Shown here: one piece after another, positions 43,883-55,312 of the stretch
Layout: each line of letters opens with the position of its first letter
How positions within the stretch are numbered: position 1 is the stretch's first letter
DNA from: Gyrodactylus bullatarudis
Taxonomy: Eukaryota; Platyhelminthes; Monogenea; Gyrodactylidea; Gyrodactylidae
Direction: 5' to 3'
DNA: 64,000 bases
Assembly (NCBI GenBank): GCA_012064415.1
Contig: SSNU01000052.1
Coordinates: forward strand, 1-64,000
Translations under genes and position numbers: made by a program
The notes under the pieces: generated by a model
What the model was told of the DNA's origin: nothing
Seen by the model: the letters and a program-made list of their open reading frames with translations, nothing else
The model's database searches: none

Positions 43883-46429
43883 ATGCAATGCTCAAATTAC
43901 AAGCCAACACGAGAGCAAATCTATTTACCAGATCAGGCAAAACAATGTGGATGTACTGCATGCTGTCTAGACCAAGCCTTTAATGGGAAAGGCTTCATGT
44001 GCAATTGTGATGAGGGTTATCAGACTGGAAGTAATCATTCTACGACAACAAGCCCTCACAACAATAATAACAGCAAAGCAAGCGGACTTACTCGGACTAC
44101 ATCTTTCAACCATCAAAATCAACAATATGGGACTACAACATTACAACCGGCCTACTTGCCCATAACAACTGGACAAAGTCAACAACAGCAACCTGTTGAC
44201 ATTTTTCAGCAATGTGATCAAAAGTGTCAAAGTCATACCCTGAAAAATGTCCACTCACAGAATGGAACTCTTAAGAAGAAGACGATCCGTTCGCCTTCAT
44301 GTAACCATAGTTGTCAAATTCATACAGGAACATTGGGCCATGCCAATATGGGCCTTCATAATCATTGTAACGCGATACGATTGAATGTGGTTGACAAGGA
44401 AATTTTACAAGAATTAGAAGAAAGTTTTCCGACCCTTGAACACGGGTGGTTATCAGAGTGTGAACTGAAGAACGCTCTCGATGCTGCTGGATTTAACTTG
44501 CCAGGACACGAATTCAGAGACCTGATGAGAGAGCTGCCACATTTCCCCAATGGAAAGATACCTTATATGGATTTTTTAAATCTTTACATGAAAGTTAAGG
44601 AAGCCAAAGACTCTTCCAAAGTATTCCGACGTGAGAATATTCTTAAGGAGCGACCCAACCTTAGAGTAAGACATTCTCTCACATTTTTATTGATTGTATT
44701 TACTCTTTGGATAATTTTTTTTCTAACATAGGTTTATGAGAGTCAGGATCATCCTAATAGTACAGCACCAGCTCGTCATTCAGTAAGTCCTGCTGAAGAG
44801 AGGGCTTTCGCTGATTGGATAAATCGAATGTTGTGTCATGATGCTGATTTGTATGGTTATTTACCAATAGATTATTCTATTGATGGCCAGTTGTATGACA
44901 AGTGTCGTGATGGTTTGTTGCTGTGCAAATTAATCAATTTTGCTGTTCCTAATACCATTGACGAGCGATGTATTAATAAACCTCCATTTACCAAATCTGT
45001 CTTTAAGGTGAGTCATTCTTCCCAAATTTATGGGAATTATTAAGTGAATCATATTTATTTACTAAATTTGAGAATTTATTCAAATTAGTAATCGTTAACT
45101 TATTATTTTAATATTTTTTAGTCAAATGAAAATCTAATGTTGGCTGTAAACTCTGCAGAATCAATTGGATGTTGTGTAGTGAATGTTGGTCCAGAAGATA
45201 TTGGCAGTTGTTCGAGACACTTGGTCCTCGGTCTGATCTGGCAAATCATTAGAATCGGTCTACTTTCTGTTATTTCATTATCTCACCATGCTGAGTTGGC
45301 CGCCCTACTTCATCCTCATGAGACTTTGGATGATCTAAGATTACTGTCACCAGAAGATTTGCTTATTCGATGGGTCAACTATCATCTTGAATTTGCTGGC
45401 ATTACCCATAGAATGACAAACTTTAGTACTGACTTGATGGACTCAGAGATTTATGCTGCCCTCCTACAGCAGGTAGCCCCAGAAAATAGTCGACTTATGA
45501 TGATACCGGCAAGTAGTATTCTTGCTGAAAGTGATATGCTCAAAAGAGCCCAAATGGTGTTGGAGAATGCTGAATTTTTGGGAGCCGGAGCTTTTCTATC
45601 AGAAGAAGATATTGCAGCAGCCAATGAGAAAGGAATGAATCGAGATAAATTACACTTGGCTTTCTTGGCCAATCTTTTTAATATCTATCCTGGCTTTGAG
45701 ACAGCTCAAATATTCGAGGTTGAAGAGACACTGGAGGAAAAAACCTATAGAAATTGGATGAACTCAATGGGAGTTGTACCATTCGTCAAAGATTTATCAG
45801 CTGATCTTAGGAGTGGTCTAATCTTCTTACAATTAATTGATGTTCTCAGACCGGGTCTTGTAAATTGGAGTAAAATTGTGAGGATTTTCGATCCTAAACG
45901 ACGACTCTTTCAAATGCAAGATAACTGCTCTTATGCTATAGATTACGCTAGTCAATTATGTATTAATATTGTCAATCAGAGCGGAGAAGATATTCGTACT
46001 GGAGAAAGAAAATTAACTTTGGGCTTGACGTTTCAACTAATGAGACTTCATACAATACAAATGTTGTCAAAACTACGAGGAACAAACTGGTCAATTGATG
46101 ATAAGGATATTTTATGTTGGGCCAATGAAAAGTTGGCCTCAGTTGGTGCCCCGTCTCTTGTTGGTTTCAGAGATTGTTCAATAACAACAGGAGTACCAGT
46201 CCTTAACATTATTAATGCTATAAAGCCAAATTCAGTTGACAAAAGTATGGTCTCCAAGGATAAAGATGCAAATTGTCGATTGGCAATAAGTACGGCTAGA
46301 AAGGTTGGAGCAAGAGTTTATGCTCTACCCGAGCATCTAAGGGAAGCCAATCCAAAAATGGTCATGACAGTTTTTGCATGTCTTATGGCGCTTGATTTGC
46401 AGATAAATGCAAGAAATAATTTCATTTGA
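43883..46429 (+). CDS. Plastin/fimbrin, actin-bundling protein with an unusual N-terminus
   Basis: Exons 43883-44665, 44732-45007 and 45122-46429 (introns 66 and 114 bp, GT..AG) give 788 residues. Plastins cross-link actin filaments through two actin-binding modules, each a pair of calponin-homology (CH) domains. Here CH1 is about 276-398, CH2 about 429-541, CH3 about 562-668 and CH4 about 679-776, ending in the conserved GARVYALPEHL..PKMVMTVFACLM. Residues 175-240 align with the EF-hand pair, but neither loop keeps the acidic calcium ligands (FPTLEHGWLSEC and LPHFPNGKIPYMD), so calcium control is probably lost. Residues 1-170 are an extra Cys/His/Gln-rich segment with 12 cysteines (CGCTACC, CNC, CDQKC, CNHSC, HNHC) absent from typical plastins of about 630 residues. 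The start is the first ATG after an in-frame stop. Confidence 0.92.
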
Positions 46430-46690
46430 CGATTTTAGTCTTGAAGCTATTGATGCCAACTATTTATTGAGAAAAAATAACACAAGATTTTTAGTTCAAG
46501 ATGTTATATCTTTTGATCGAAAAAAAGCTAAATTTAATTTCTACAACAAAATGAAAACCCCATTTTTATATCTACCCCGAGCAATTCGGCATAGCAGTTC
46601 TTGTCATTTTTGCGAAGACCTTTTTTATCAGAATAAATTTTGTCAAATTTAAAAAGTTACTTTCCTCAAGTACTGAAAAAGCCATTGTTT

Positions 46691-46696
46691 AATAAA
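46691..46696 (+). promoter_or_regulatory. Likely plastin poly(A) signal
   Basis: AATAAA lies 262 bp after the plastin stop and before the convergent alpha-spectrin gene. It is the canonical hexamer at a reasonable 3'-UTR distance, but other A-rich hexamers occur here. Confidence 0.4.
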
Positions 46697-47347
46697 GCAT
46701 ATGCAATTCTTTGATACTGCGAAGAAAAAGATGGAGAAATTTTGAATAACTTGATTCAACTATGAAAATTTTTTCTAATATGAATATAATATTACTCAAC
46801 ATGACCACAAATATTTCGTCTGTATTTAAAACGATGATGACTCACACGATATGTGAACTCATCACATTATACAAGAGATGTTTCATATTTATCTCAATAA
46901 TGAAAGTAACAATATTCTAATGCTAATTTTAGTTGGAATGAAAATAGTTAAGATATTTTTCTGATAGTAAGGCCTATATTTTTCCAAAAGAAATCAAATA
47001 TCAAATTAAATTTTCAAAATTATTTCTTTGTTGCAAAATTCGAAAAGAGAAAGAATATTCTTTCAATTTTTTATGTGTGCTATTTGTGTTGTTTTCAATT
47101 GAATATTTAAGAAGTTGACTATACTTCTAAGAAAAAAAATTTGAACAAAGGTGATGTGATTTGAAAATAAAAATTTGATTTTTGTGATTTAACATGCTAT
47201 GATTGTAATACATTCCTTAACATTCCAATTTGAGATTGTAACTGAATAAAATTTATTTTTTCATCATAGAAATTCTTTATAACATAGTAAATTGTTTTAA
47301 TTAAAACTGAAAAATTTATTGAATGTAGTTTGGATTTTCTAAAAGCT
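46697..47347. other. Intergenic tail-to-tail spacer
   Basis: AT-rich 3'-UTR/intergenic sequence between plastin and alpha-spectrin. No gene seen. Confidence 0.4.
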
Positions 47348-50300
47348 ATCACTTTTGAAATAGTTGTTGAGTAAAAGCCCGATAATCGTAGGCATTTTGA
47401 ATAGCCTGGCCACTTGAAGTAACATAGGGAGGCATAGTCTGGCAACAATATTCCGCTTGTTCTCTCGTGAGATTCTATAAAATTTTATTTTTATTATTTG
47501 TGAGAAAAGAATTTTATCAATTGTCAAACTTACTGCAAAAAGGTCTTCTTTAGTTATGTAATCCTTGCCATCGCGAGTAATAGCAGAGAATGCATCTTCA
47601 ACCTCATCTTTGGATTGTACATTTTCAGTCTCTCGACTTATCATGTAAGCCATGAATTCTTGCAAGGTTACATGACCATCGCGGTTAGGATCCACAATGT
47701 TGAGGATAGCCTCGAATTGGTCATCAGGTTGGTTGTTCTCAACAATTTGAAGATCATGACCAAGAGCCCTGAGACAGGAACGGAATTCACGGTGATCGAG
47801 TTGACCAGTTTTGTCTTTATCGAAATGTTTGAACATCATTGAGAATTCACGAAGTGCATCTTCATTAACGCCGCTAACGTTTCTAGCTTGTATTTGTTGT
47901 TCTAAATTGTGTTGCATTCTCATAGCTAGTTGGTCGAGTTGATCCCAGGCCTGACTTAAACCGACTGTACCATGTTCAGTATATCTGTTATCAAGGATGA
48001 GCCTTTCTTCCAATTTCACGCCAAGTTCTTCAATCTTTTTGAGTTCATTTCTCTTAGCACGTATTTCATCTGACTTGAGCTTAATAGATTCAAGTTGATT
48101 CTCCAGATTTCCGTTAGAGTCCATGAGACTATTTCTAATAGATTGGAGCCATTGATAGAAACCGTTGGCTACTTCAGCAAATTCTCTTCGGAATTTGTCG
48201 TTTTGTTCTTGACGAATCAACTCTCTCTTGAGATCTTCATCCCTCTCCTGGATTATCTTTTGGAGGTTTTTCCATGTCTCTTCAAGAGCTTCCATTGTAA
48301 ACCAGGTGTATGGATTCATTCCAACTCCATAACTCTTGATTTCTTTATCCAAATCGTTGAGTTGTTGGAAATCATCTTCAACAGACTTGAGAGACCCTTT
48401 GAAATTTTCTTGCATTTCAATTAGCATTCTGATTTCATCAAGTGAGTTGCATCTAACTGGATCAGTCAGGTCTTCCTCGGCATTTTCGAACCAAGAATTG
48501 AAAGTACTAGCTCGTTTGGCAAAAGCAAGGTAAAGTTCTTCAACCTTTTTGTATTGATCCCTCAACTTCATGAGATGAGCTTTTCTATTTTCACTATCCT
48601 TTCTCAATTGCTCCCATCTTTTCATCAAACTCTTGTAACGATCTTTAATTTCTTTACTGCTAACATGATTAGCTTCCAATAATTGATCATGCAATACTTT
48701 AATAGTTTGAATTCCTTCAGAACTGAACGATTCAAGAGCAGTATTAAAAGTCTCATGTTTAGTTAGTAATGTTTGGACAGAACTCAGGTCACGACCAAAC
48801 TCTTCAGATTTTACTTGTGCTTCACGGTCAGCAATCCAAGATTCAACAACATAAGTCTTCCACATGTATTGCAAAAGTGCATGGTTATCGTTCAATGCAG
48901 CCTTTCTCCTTGCAGCTGTTTTGGCCAGAAGTGAAAGTTTCTCTTTGATTCCTTCACATCTTTGTTCAATGAGTTGACGATTATGATTACCAGCCTCAAT
49001 GAGTTGGTTTCCAGTACCATAGATTTCCTGACATTTATCAGAATGTATTTTGAGATCGGATTCGAAGGCTTCATGCTTCTTGAGTAAACCTTGAACAGTG
49101 GCCAATTTTTTGTTGCCATAATCTTCACTGCTAAGTAGGTGTTGTTTTTCAAGAATCCAAGCTTCTTCCTCTTCTACACTATCGAGGAAATCATGGAAAG
49201 CAGAAGATTCATCTAACTTTTGACGTCTGTTGGCAGTCAAATTTGAGAGTTCTTCCCAGTTTGATTGAAGATGGTTAATTCTTCTTTGAATTTCACTTGG
49301 ATCTGTAATTTGGGAATTGTTCAAAAGTTCACTACCTTGGGTAACCACTTTTCTAATTGTAGGATCGTGAGCAGAAATTTCAGTTTCAATTCTCTTATGC
49401 TTCTTTCTTAAATTTCGAACACAAATCAAATCTCGACCATAATCTTCACTACTCATAAAGATCTTCTTCTCTCTGATCCATGCTTCTTCGTCATCGATGT
49501 TCCTATAGAAGTCGTGTAAGTGCTTAGCTTTGCCGAGACTTATGGCTCGATTCTCACTCAATTGACGAATCTTCTCGTAACGTTCATTAATAAGTTTCTT
49601 TCTTTCTTTAATAGCAGCAGCATCATATGCACCAGATTGAAGAAATTCATCAGCTCTAGCATTTAATTCTTTTATACGATCTTCATGAACTTGAATATCG
49701 GTAGCAACAACTTGTTGCTTGGACATGAGACTATCGACAGATGCACTATCTTTTCCAAAGTCGGCACTCTGCAAGGAATTTTCCATTTCACCGAGCCAGA
49801 ATTCAATATCTTTAATTCCTGCATTGTAGGCTGCTTGACGATTAGCTTCTTGAAGTTTTTCTGATTTTTCATTTGATTTTCCCACAAGATGATCCCATTG
49901 GTTACCGAGTTTTTTTATTCTTTCATCGACGGCAGATTCCTGGCCCATGCATTGACCATTATCGACGAGTCTTTGACCTGCTCCAAGAATTAACTGAAGT
50001 CTCTCAGCATTAGCAGCAATTTCAGCTTGGAAGGCTTGATGTTTTTGGTGTTTTGCTTGAACATTAATGCTGGGATCTTTATAAGAATCATCCATGGTAG
50101 TCTGAAGTTTATCATTTATCCACAATTCCATTTCATCAGCATCTCTAATGAAGGCTTGCAAAGTTTGGACATCACCCAATTTACTTTTGTTCTCAATCAT
50201 TGCATTCTTTAGTTCTCCCCATCTCTTGAAAACTTCATCTTGTTTTGCTCTGATTCCACTGACATCATAGTGACCATTATTAATCAGATTTTCAGCTCCA

Positions 50301-53300
50301 GCATTTAAAGCTTTGATTTTAGCTTCTTGTACCTGAACAGCGCGATTGAAATCTTCATGTTTTTTAATCAATGCATCAACTTTATTGTTATCAACGTCAT
50401 CTCCTGTCTTGAGGGTACTCTCTCTCAAAGCCATCCAATCTTCGGCTTGTTCACAGTCTCTTAAGAACATTTGTAATTCAAGACATTGTTCTAATTCCTT
50501 TCTTCTATTGTTCCAGGCTCTATATAAAATAAATTGTAAATTTATCATTTATTTCAGGTTTATATTTTTAACATACTCTTTGAGATTTTCTCGGGTCTTG
50601 GCGATCTCCTGTAGTTTTTCTTGAACTTCAGGGGAAGCATAATGACGATTGTCGAGTAGTTCATTGCCAAAGGCTTCAAAATTTTGGAAAGTAGGTGTTC
50701 TTGCATCAATTTCAGTTTTGTGTTCTTTGTGTCTTTCAAGAAGGGCTTCAGCTCCAATAACATCTTTGGCAAGTTCGTCAGATGAAACTAAAGCTTTCAT
50801 AGTATTCAACCAAGACATTAGATCTCTATAATCGGCAATAAACTTTTGAAAATCAAGAGAATTCAACAGTTTGGCTTTTCTAGATTCAGCTTTCTTTGTT
50901 AGCATGGACCATTTGCTATTGATGTCTTCTTGATGTCTGATTATACCTTCAGCTTCTTGAGGGTGAGTTTGAACAAGGTCAGCAGCTTTGGCATCCAATT
51001 TTTTAAGCCTATCACCAAGGGCAACTAAATCTCTTTCTAGTGCATCCTGTTTTCTTATTAATCTTTGTACAACAGTTAGTTCATTTCCAACATCATCAGT
51101 AGATAGTCTTCCATCTTTCTCATCAATCCATTCTTTAGCTTCATCACACTCTCTGTGGTAACGTTGTACAGCGTTGAAATCTTCTAGCTCTTTGACTTTT
51201 TTTGTAGTTACTTCTTCAAGGTGTTCGTACTTCTTTTGAAGTTGCATGATAATTCCTTCTATCTTTTCTACGGCTTCAGTTTGGCCTCCTCTTTTCAACT
51301 TGTCAGCTTTACTCTTAAGCTCTGCAATACGGACTTCACGTTCTTTTTGTTCAGCAACGAATTCATCAACTTTTTTTCTTTCAGTTTCAACCTCCTCAAG
51401 TTTACCAGGAACAATAGTCTCGGTAACTGCAACCATTTCTTTTTCAACAACCCATTGATGGAGATCATGAGCTTCACGGACAAGTTGATAAGCTTGAACG
51501 GAATCTTGAAGACGTGTCTTTCTATCTTTGCCAAGTTGAAGTAAATATGAGTATTGATCTTCGAGCCTTTTTTGTTGAAGAGATACAGTAAGTGGAGCCT
51601 CATTAAGAAGATTGGCTTGGCTATCTGAGAGAGGAGGAGGATCAACTTTTTTGACATAAGTAGCGGGAACAAATCCTTGACGATCATTGATTTCAACTTT
51701 CCACCAATCTTTATGATTACTATTCAGTAGAGTTAGCATCTCTCCTTTTCTCATGCTAACTTCTCTTGGAGATTTCTCTTGATAGTCATACAATGCCATT
51801 ACAACTTCTTTTCCAAGGAGATCACTTTGAGGAGCTTCTTGCATTCTACAAGAGTCAGCTTGATCTCTTAACGAATTAATGGTACTACCGTATGCTGCCA
51901 AATCAGCTAAGAGAGCTTCATGTTTCTTCAACAAAGCTTCAGTGGTGTCTTCATCTCGACCAAACTCTGAAGAGCCAACCAGAGCTTCTTTTTCTCTCAT
52001 CCAGCTCTCAGCTTCACTAGCATCAGCGAAATATTGTTGAGCTTGCAGACTATCATCAAGCTGTTGACTTCTCTTTGAAGTCTTTTCACGTAATGTAGCC
52101 CAGTTAGCTTTCAACTCATCAATGGTTTTTGAAATTTTATCTGCAGCAAAATGCGATGCGTTTATCATATTCTGACCTTCTTTGCATACATCTTCTATTC
52201 TAGCTTCATGGTTTGCGATTTCAGAAGAGATGGCTTGATGCTTTTTAATAAGGTTTTGAACTCCGATCAAATCTCGTCCTGAAAAAAATATTAATTTTCG
52301 AAATAAAATTTTAATGAAACAATATATAATCATCATTAATCAATACTTGTGTAATCAAATGCAAAAATCATTCATCATTATTCACGATAAATGAAGTGAA
52401 TTTTGATTTTCATTTACGATTCTCTAAAATTAGCTAAGCTCATTAATGCAGGCTAAGGAACAGAATCGAAAAAAATAATGATCAGTCAATAAAATTGATC
52501 TTACCAAAGTTGTTTGAGCCTGCAACTGGTTCTTTTTCGCTAATCCAGTCTTCTTCATCTTCAACGTCTCTGTAGAACTGATGAAGTTTGTAGGCATCAG
52601 CCAATTTAGCTTTTCTCTTAGCCATTGGCTCTTTGAGAGCTTCATATCTTTTTTGAACAGCCTCTTGACGTTTCTTGATGACCTCAGTGTCATAATGGCC
52701 TTCCTCAGCAAACTTGTCGGCTTGTTGTTTGAAACTATCAATACGATCTTTATGTGATGAGACATCACTTTCAAGAAGATTCTGTTTCTTTTGAAGATTG
52801 ATTATGCTATTCAAATCTCTACCGATATCTTCGGAATTTAGTTGATTTTCAACTTCTCCAAGCCACAATTCTACATCTTCAACACTTCTCATGAATTGCT
52901 GTTGGCCATTGGCTTGATCGAGGTTGTGTCCCTTCTTTTTGGTTGCTTCTAGAAGCTTGTTCCATAAATCCTCGAGTTCGTTAATTCGCGCTTGAATATC
53001 ATCGTTTTTAGCGTGTTTAGAATTAATTAGTTCATTTCCTTGATTTTTTATTTCATTGATTCTGGCTTCATTGGCATGAACTTCTGATTCGAAATTTTGA
53101 TGTTTTTGAACTTTAGTTTGAAGATTGACTGGATCACGGTAGCTTTCATCTGAAGCAGTTTTAAGTTTCTCAAGAATCCAAGCTTTCATTTCATCAGCAT
53201 CTCGATCATACATTTGATAGTTTCTAGAATCATCGAGTTTTGATCTTCTAGAGCTGGCCATTTGAATTAATTCATTTCTTCTATTCATCAGAAGTTGTCT

Positions 53301-55127
53301 TTTTTCACCAATGACAGGGGCAGCATAGTGATTGTTATCAACTAATTTTGAACTGAATTGGTCTAAATATTTTATTTTCTCTTCCTGAGCTTTTAAAGAT
53401 TTTTCAAAGTCTTCATGTTTAAGTTTCAAAGCTTCCGCAGAATCGAGAGAATCACCAACATCCATATTCTCGAGAAAAGCTTCTTGTTTTGCGATCCAAC
53501 CTTCAGCTTGTTCAACGTCACGGTATAATAGTTGAAGATCCATACATTGTTCATATTTTATGCGTTTTTCTTCCCAAAGGTTTTGAAGGGCTTCTTTTTC
53601 TCTTTCCAACATGGTAATTTTGTTAGCGATATCAGCAGATGAAGGATGGTTGTTCTCCAAAAGTTTTTTACCTTCCTCAAGACAGGAATTGAAAGATTCC
53701 ATTCTTGAATCAATTTCACCTTTGTGTTCATTGTGTCTTTCAACCTGACTTTCAGCTCCAGCAACATCTTTGGCCAGCTCTCCAGCATTTATGATGGCTT
53801 TCATGTCACTAGTCCATAGATTCAAATCTCTCCATTCAGAGAGGAAACGTTGAAGTTGAAGGGAATCATTGAGTTTATTTTTTCTAGATGCAGATAGATC
53901 TTTCAATTTGTTCCATGATTCTTTAAGTTGTTGGTTCTTTGAATCGATTGATGATTTGCTATCTGGGTGTTTTTCAGCCAACAAACCAGCATCAGAATCT
54001 AGTTGTTTCACTTTGTCTTCGAGAACAACCAGATCTCTCTCGAGACTTTCATGCTTTCTTTGAAGACCTTGAACTGAAACAAGATCCCTTCCTGTATCTT
54101 CGATTTGAAGAGGCACTGATTTTTCATTGATCCATGATACAGTCTTGTCAGCATCCCGGAAATATCTTTGAATTTCATAAGCTTCAAAGAGTCTTTCTTG
54201 ACGTTGATTGGCTAGTAAATGAAGTTTTTCGAGAGCCTCTTTAACATTCTGTTGTTTCTTCAAGACTGATTCTTGGTCAGGAAAGTTTGATTTTAAAAGT
54301 TCATCAGCCATTTTGTAAACATCTTCAGAACGAGTACTTTGATGATTTAACTCCTAAATGATTATAATAAATATTTGTTATTAAAATCGATAACGATTAA
54401 AGAGAAAACAAATAAGAAATATTTACCTTGATAAATTCTTCGTATTTCTTTTGGAGAGCTTCAACATGATCAAGATCTTGACCAAATTCATCAGAAGTTA
54501 CAAAGGTTTCCTTTTCTTTTATCCAGAAGATGATTTCGTCACATTTCCTTAGATAAGTAACATACTGGAAAGTGATAGACAAGAGTTCTGTCTTCTCATT
54601 GAACATAGCCAACAATTTTGCCCATAGAGCTTGCAATTCGTCAACACGAATCTATGGAAAGAAATGTGAGATTTTTAATATAAAACTAAGGAATTTTAGC
54701 TAACCTTGATGATATCAGATGCATAGTGATTCTGCTTGATCAGCTCATCTCCTGTATTAACGATTTGATTCAAAGTTTGTGTATGAGCAGTAATTTCAAG
54801 CTCTAGGGCTTGATGCTTTTGCTTTTTGGTCTGAAGATTTCCTAGATCTTTGAATGATTCCTCAGAATATGTCTGGAGTTTTTCAACGATCCAAGCTTGA
54901 AGTTCATCGGCATCACGCTTGAAATACTGGAAGCGTTTTGCTTCTTCAAGTCGTTTTCTTCGTTCGTCTGTTGCTTCCCTGAAATTCTTATAACGTCCCA
55001 AGACTTGTTCTCTTCTTTCACGAATATCTTCAGGAGTTTCAAGAATTTTCATCTCTTTTTTTTCTTCATTTAAAACTGGGTTTTGCTCCTCAAGACTGGT
55101 GTCTTGAGGCGATAGGTTTGCCTCCAT
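47348..55127 (-). CDS. Spectrin alpha chain, complete
   Basis: Exons in transcription order: 55127-54705, 54651-54427, 54353-52505, 52278-50577, 50519-47534, 47473-47348, total 7311 nt. All introns are GT..AG (53, 73, 226, 57 and 60 bp). The 2436-residue product is the expected length (fly about 2415, human about 2470). It pairs with beta-spectrin into the actin-linked membrane skeleton. The N-terminus has the partial repeat and [16 protein letters not shown]. About 20 triple-helical spectrin repeats follow, with an SH3 domain inserted at about 988-1045 ([34 protein letters not shown]). The C-terminus has EF-hands with good loops at 2300-2311 ([12 protein letters not shown]) and 2343-2354 ([12 protein letters not shown]), and a third degenerate pair ending [10 protein letters not shown]. 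It is convergent with plastin and divergent from ArgRS. Confidence 0.96.
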
Positions 55128-55312
55128 TGTAATTATAAACTATGTAGGTAGTAAGTCAAATAGCACGCGCAATGTCTATCGAAGTAAAATAACACAAATT
55201 TTTTTTTTTCATGTTTGTTGGCTTGACCTAATAATTTAAATCAATAACGTTTCACGTTTTAAGATTTTTAAATTCCACATTCTATCCATTACCATTTGAC
55301 AGTTTGATAAAA
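55128..55312. promoter_or_regulatory. Probable bidirectional promoter, alpha-spectrin / ArgRS
   Basis: Only 185 bp separate the two divergent start codons. The stretch includes a T-run (about 55199-55209) and no obvious TATA box in a proven position. Shared regulation of two housekeeping-type genes is inferred from the spacing alone. Confidence 0.5.

Noticed and set aside
46407..46652. ORF overlapping the plastin stop as an extra C-terminal exon
   Set aside because: The plastin frame ends naturally after the conserved VFACLM segment; the overlapping frame is unrelated to any CH domain.
48095..48533. Plus-strand ORFs within alpha-spectrin
   Set aside because: Antisense shadows of spectrin repeats, with hydrophobic translation typical of reverse-strand coiled-coil codons.
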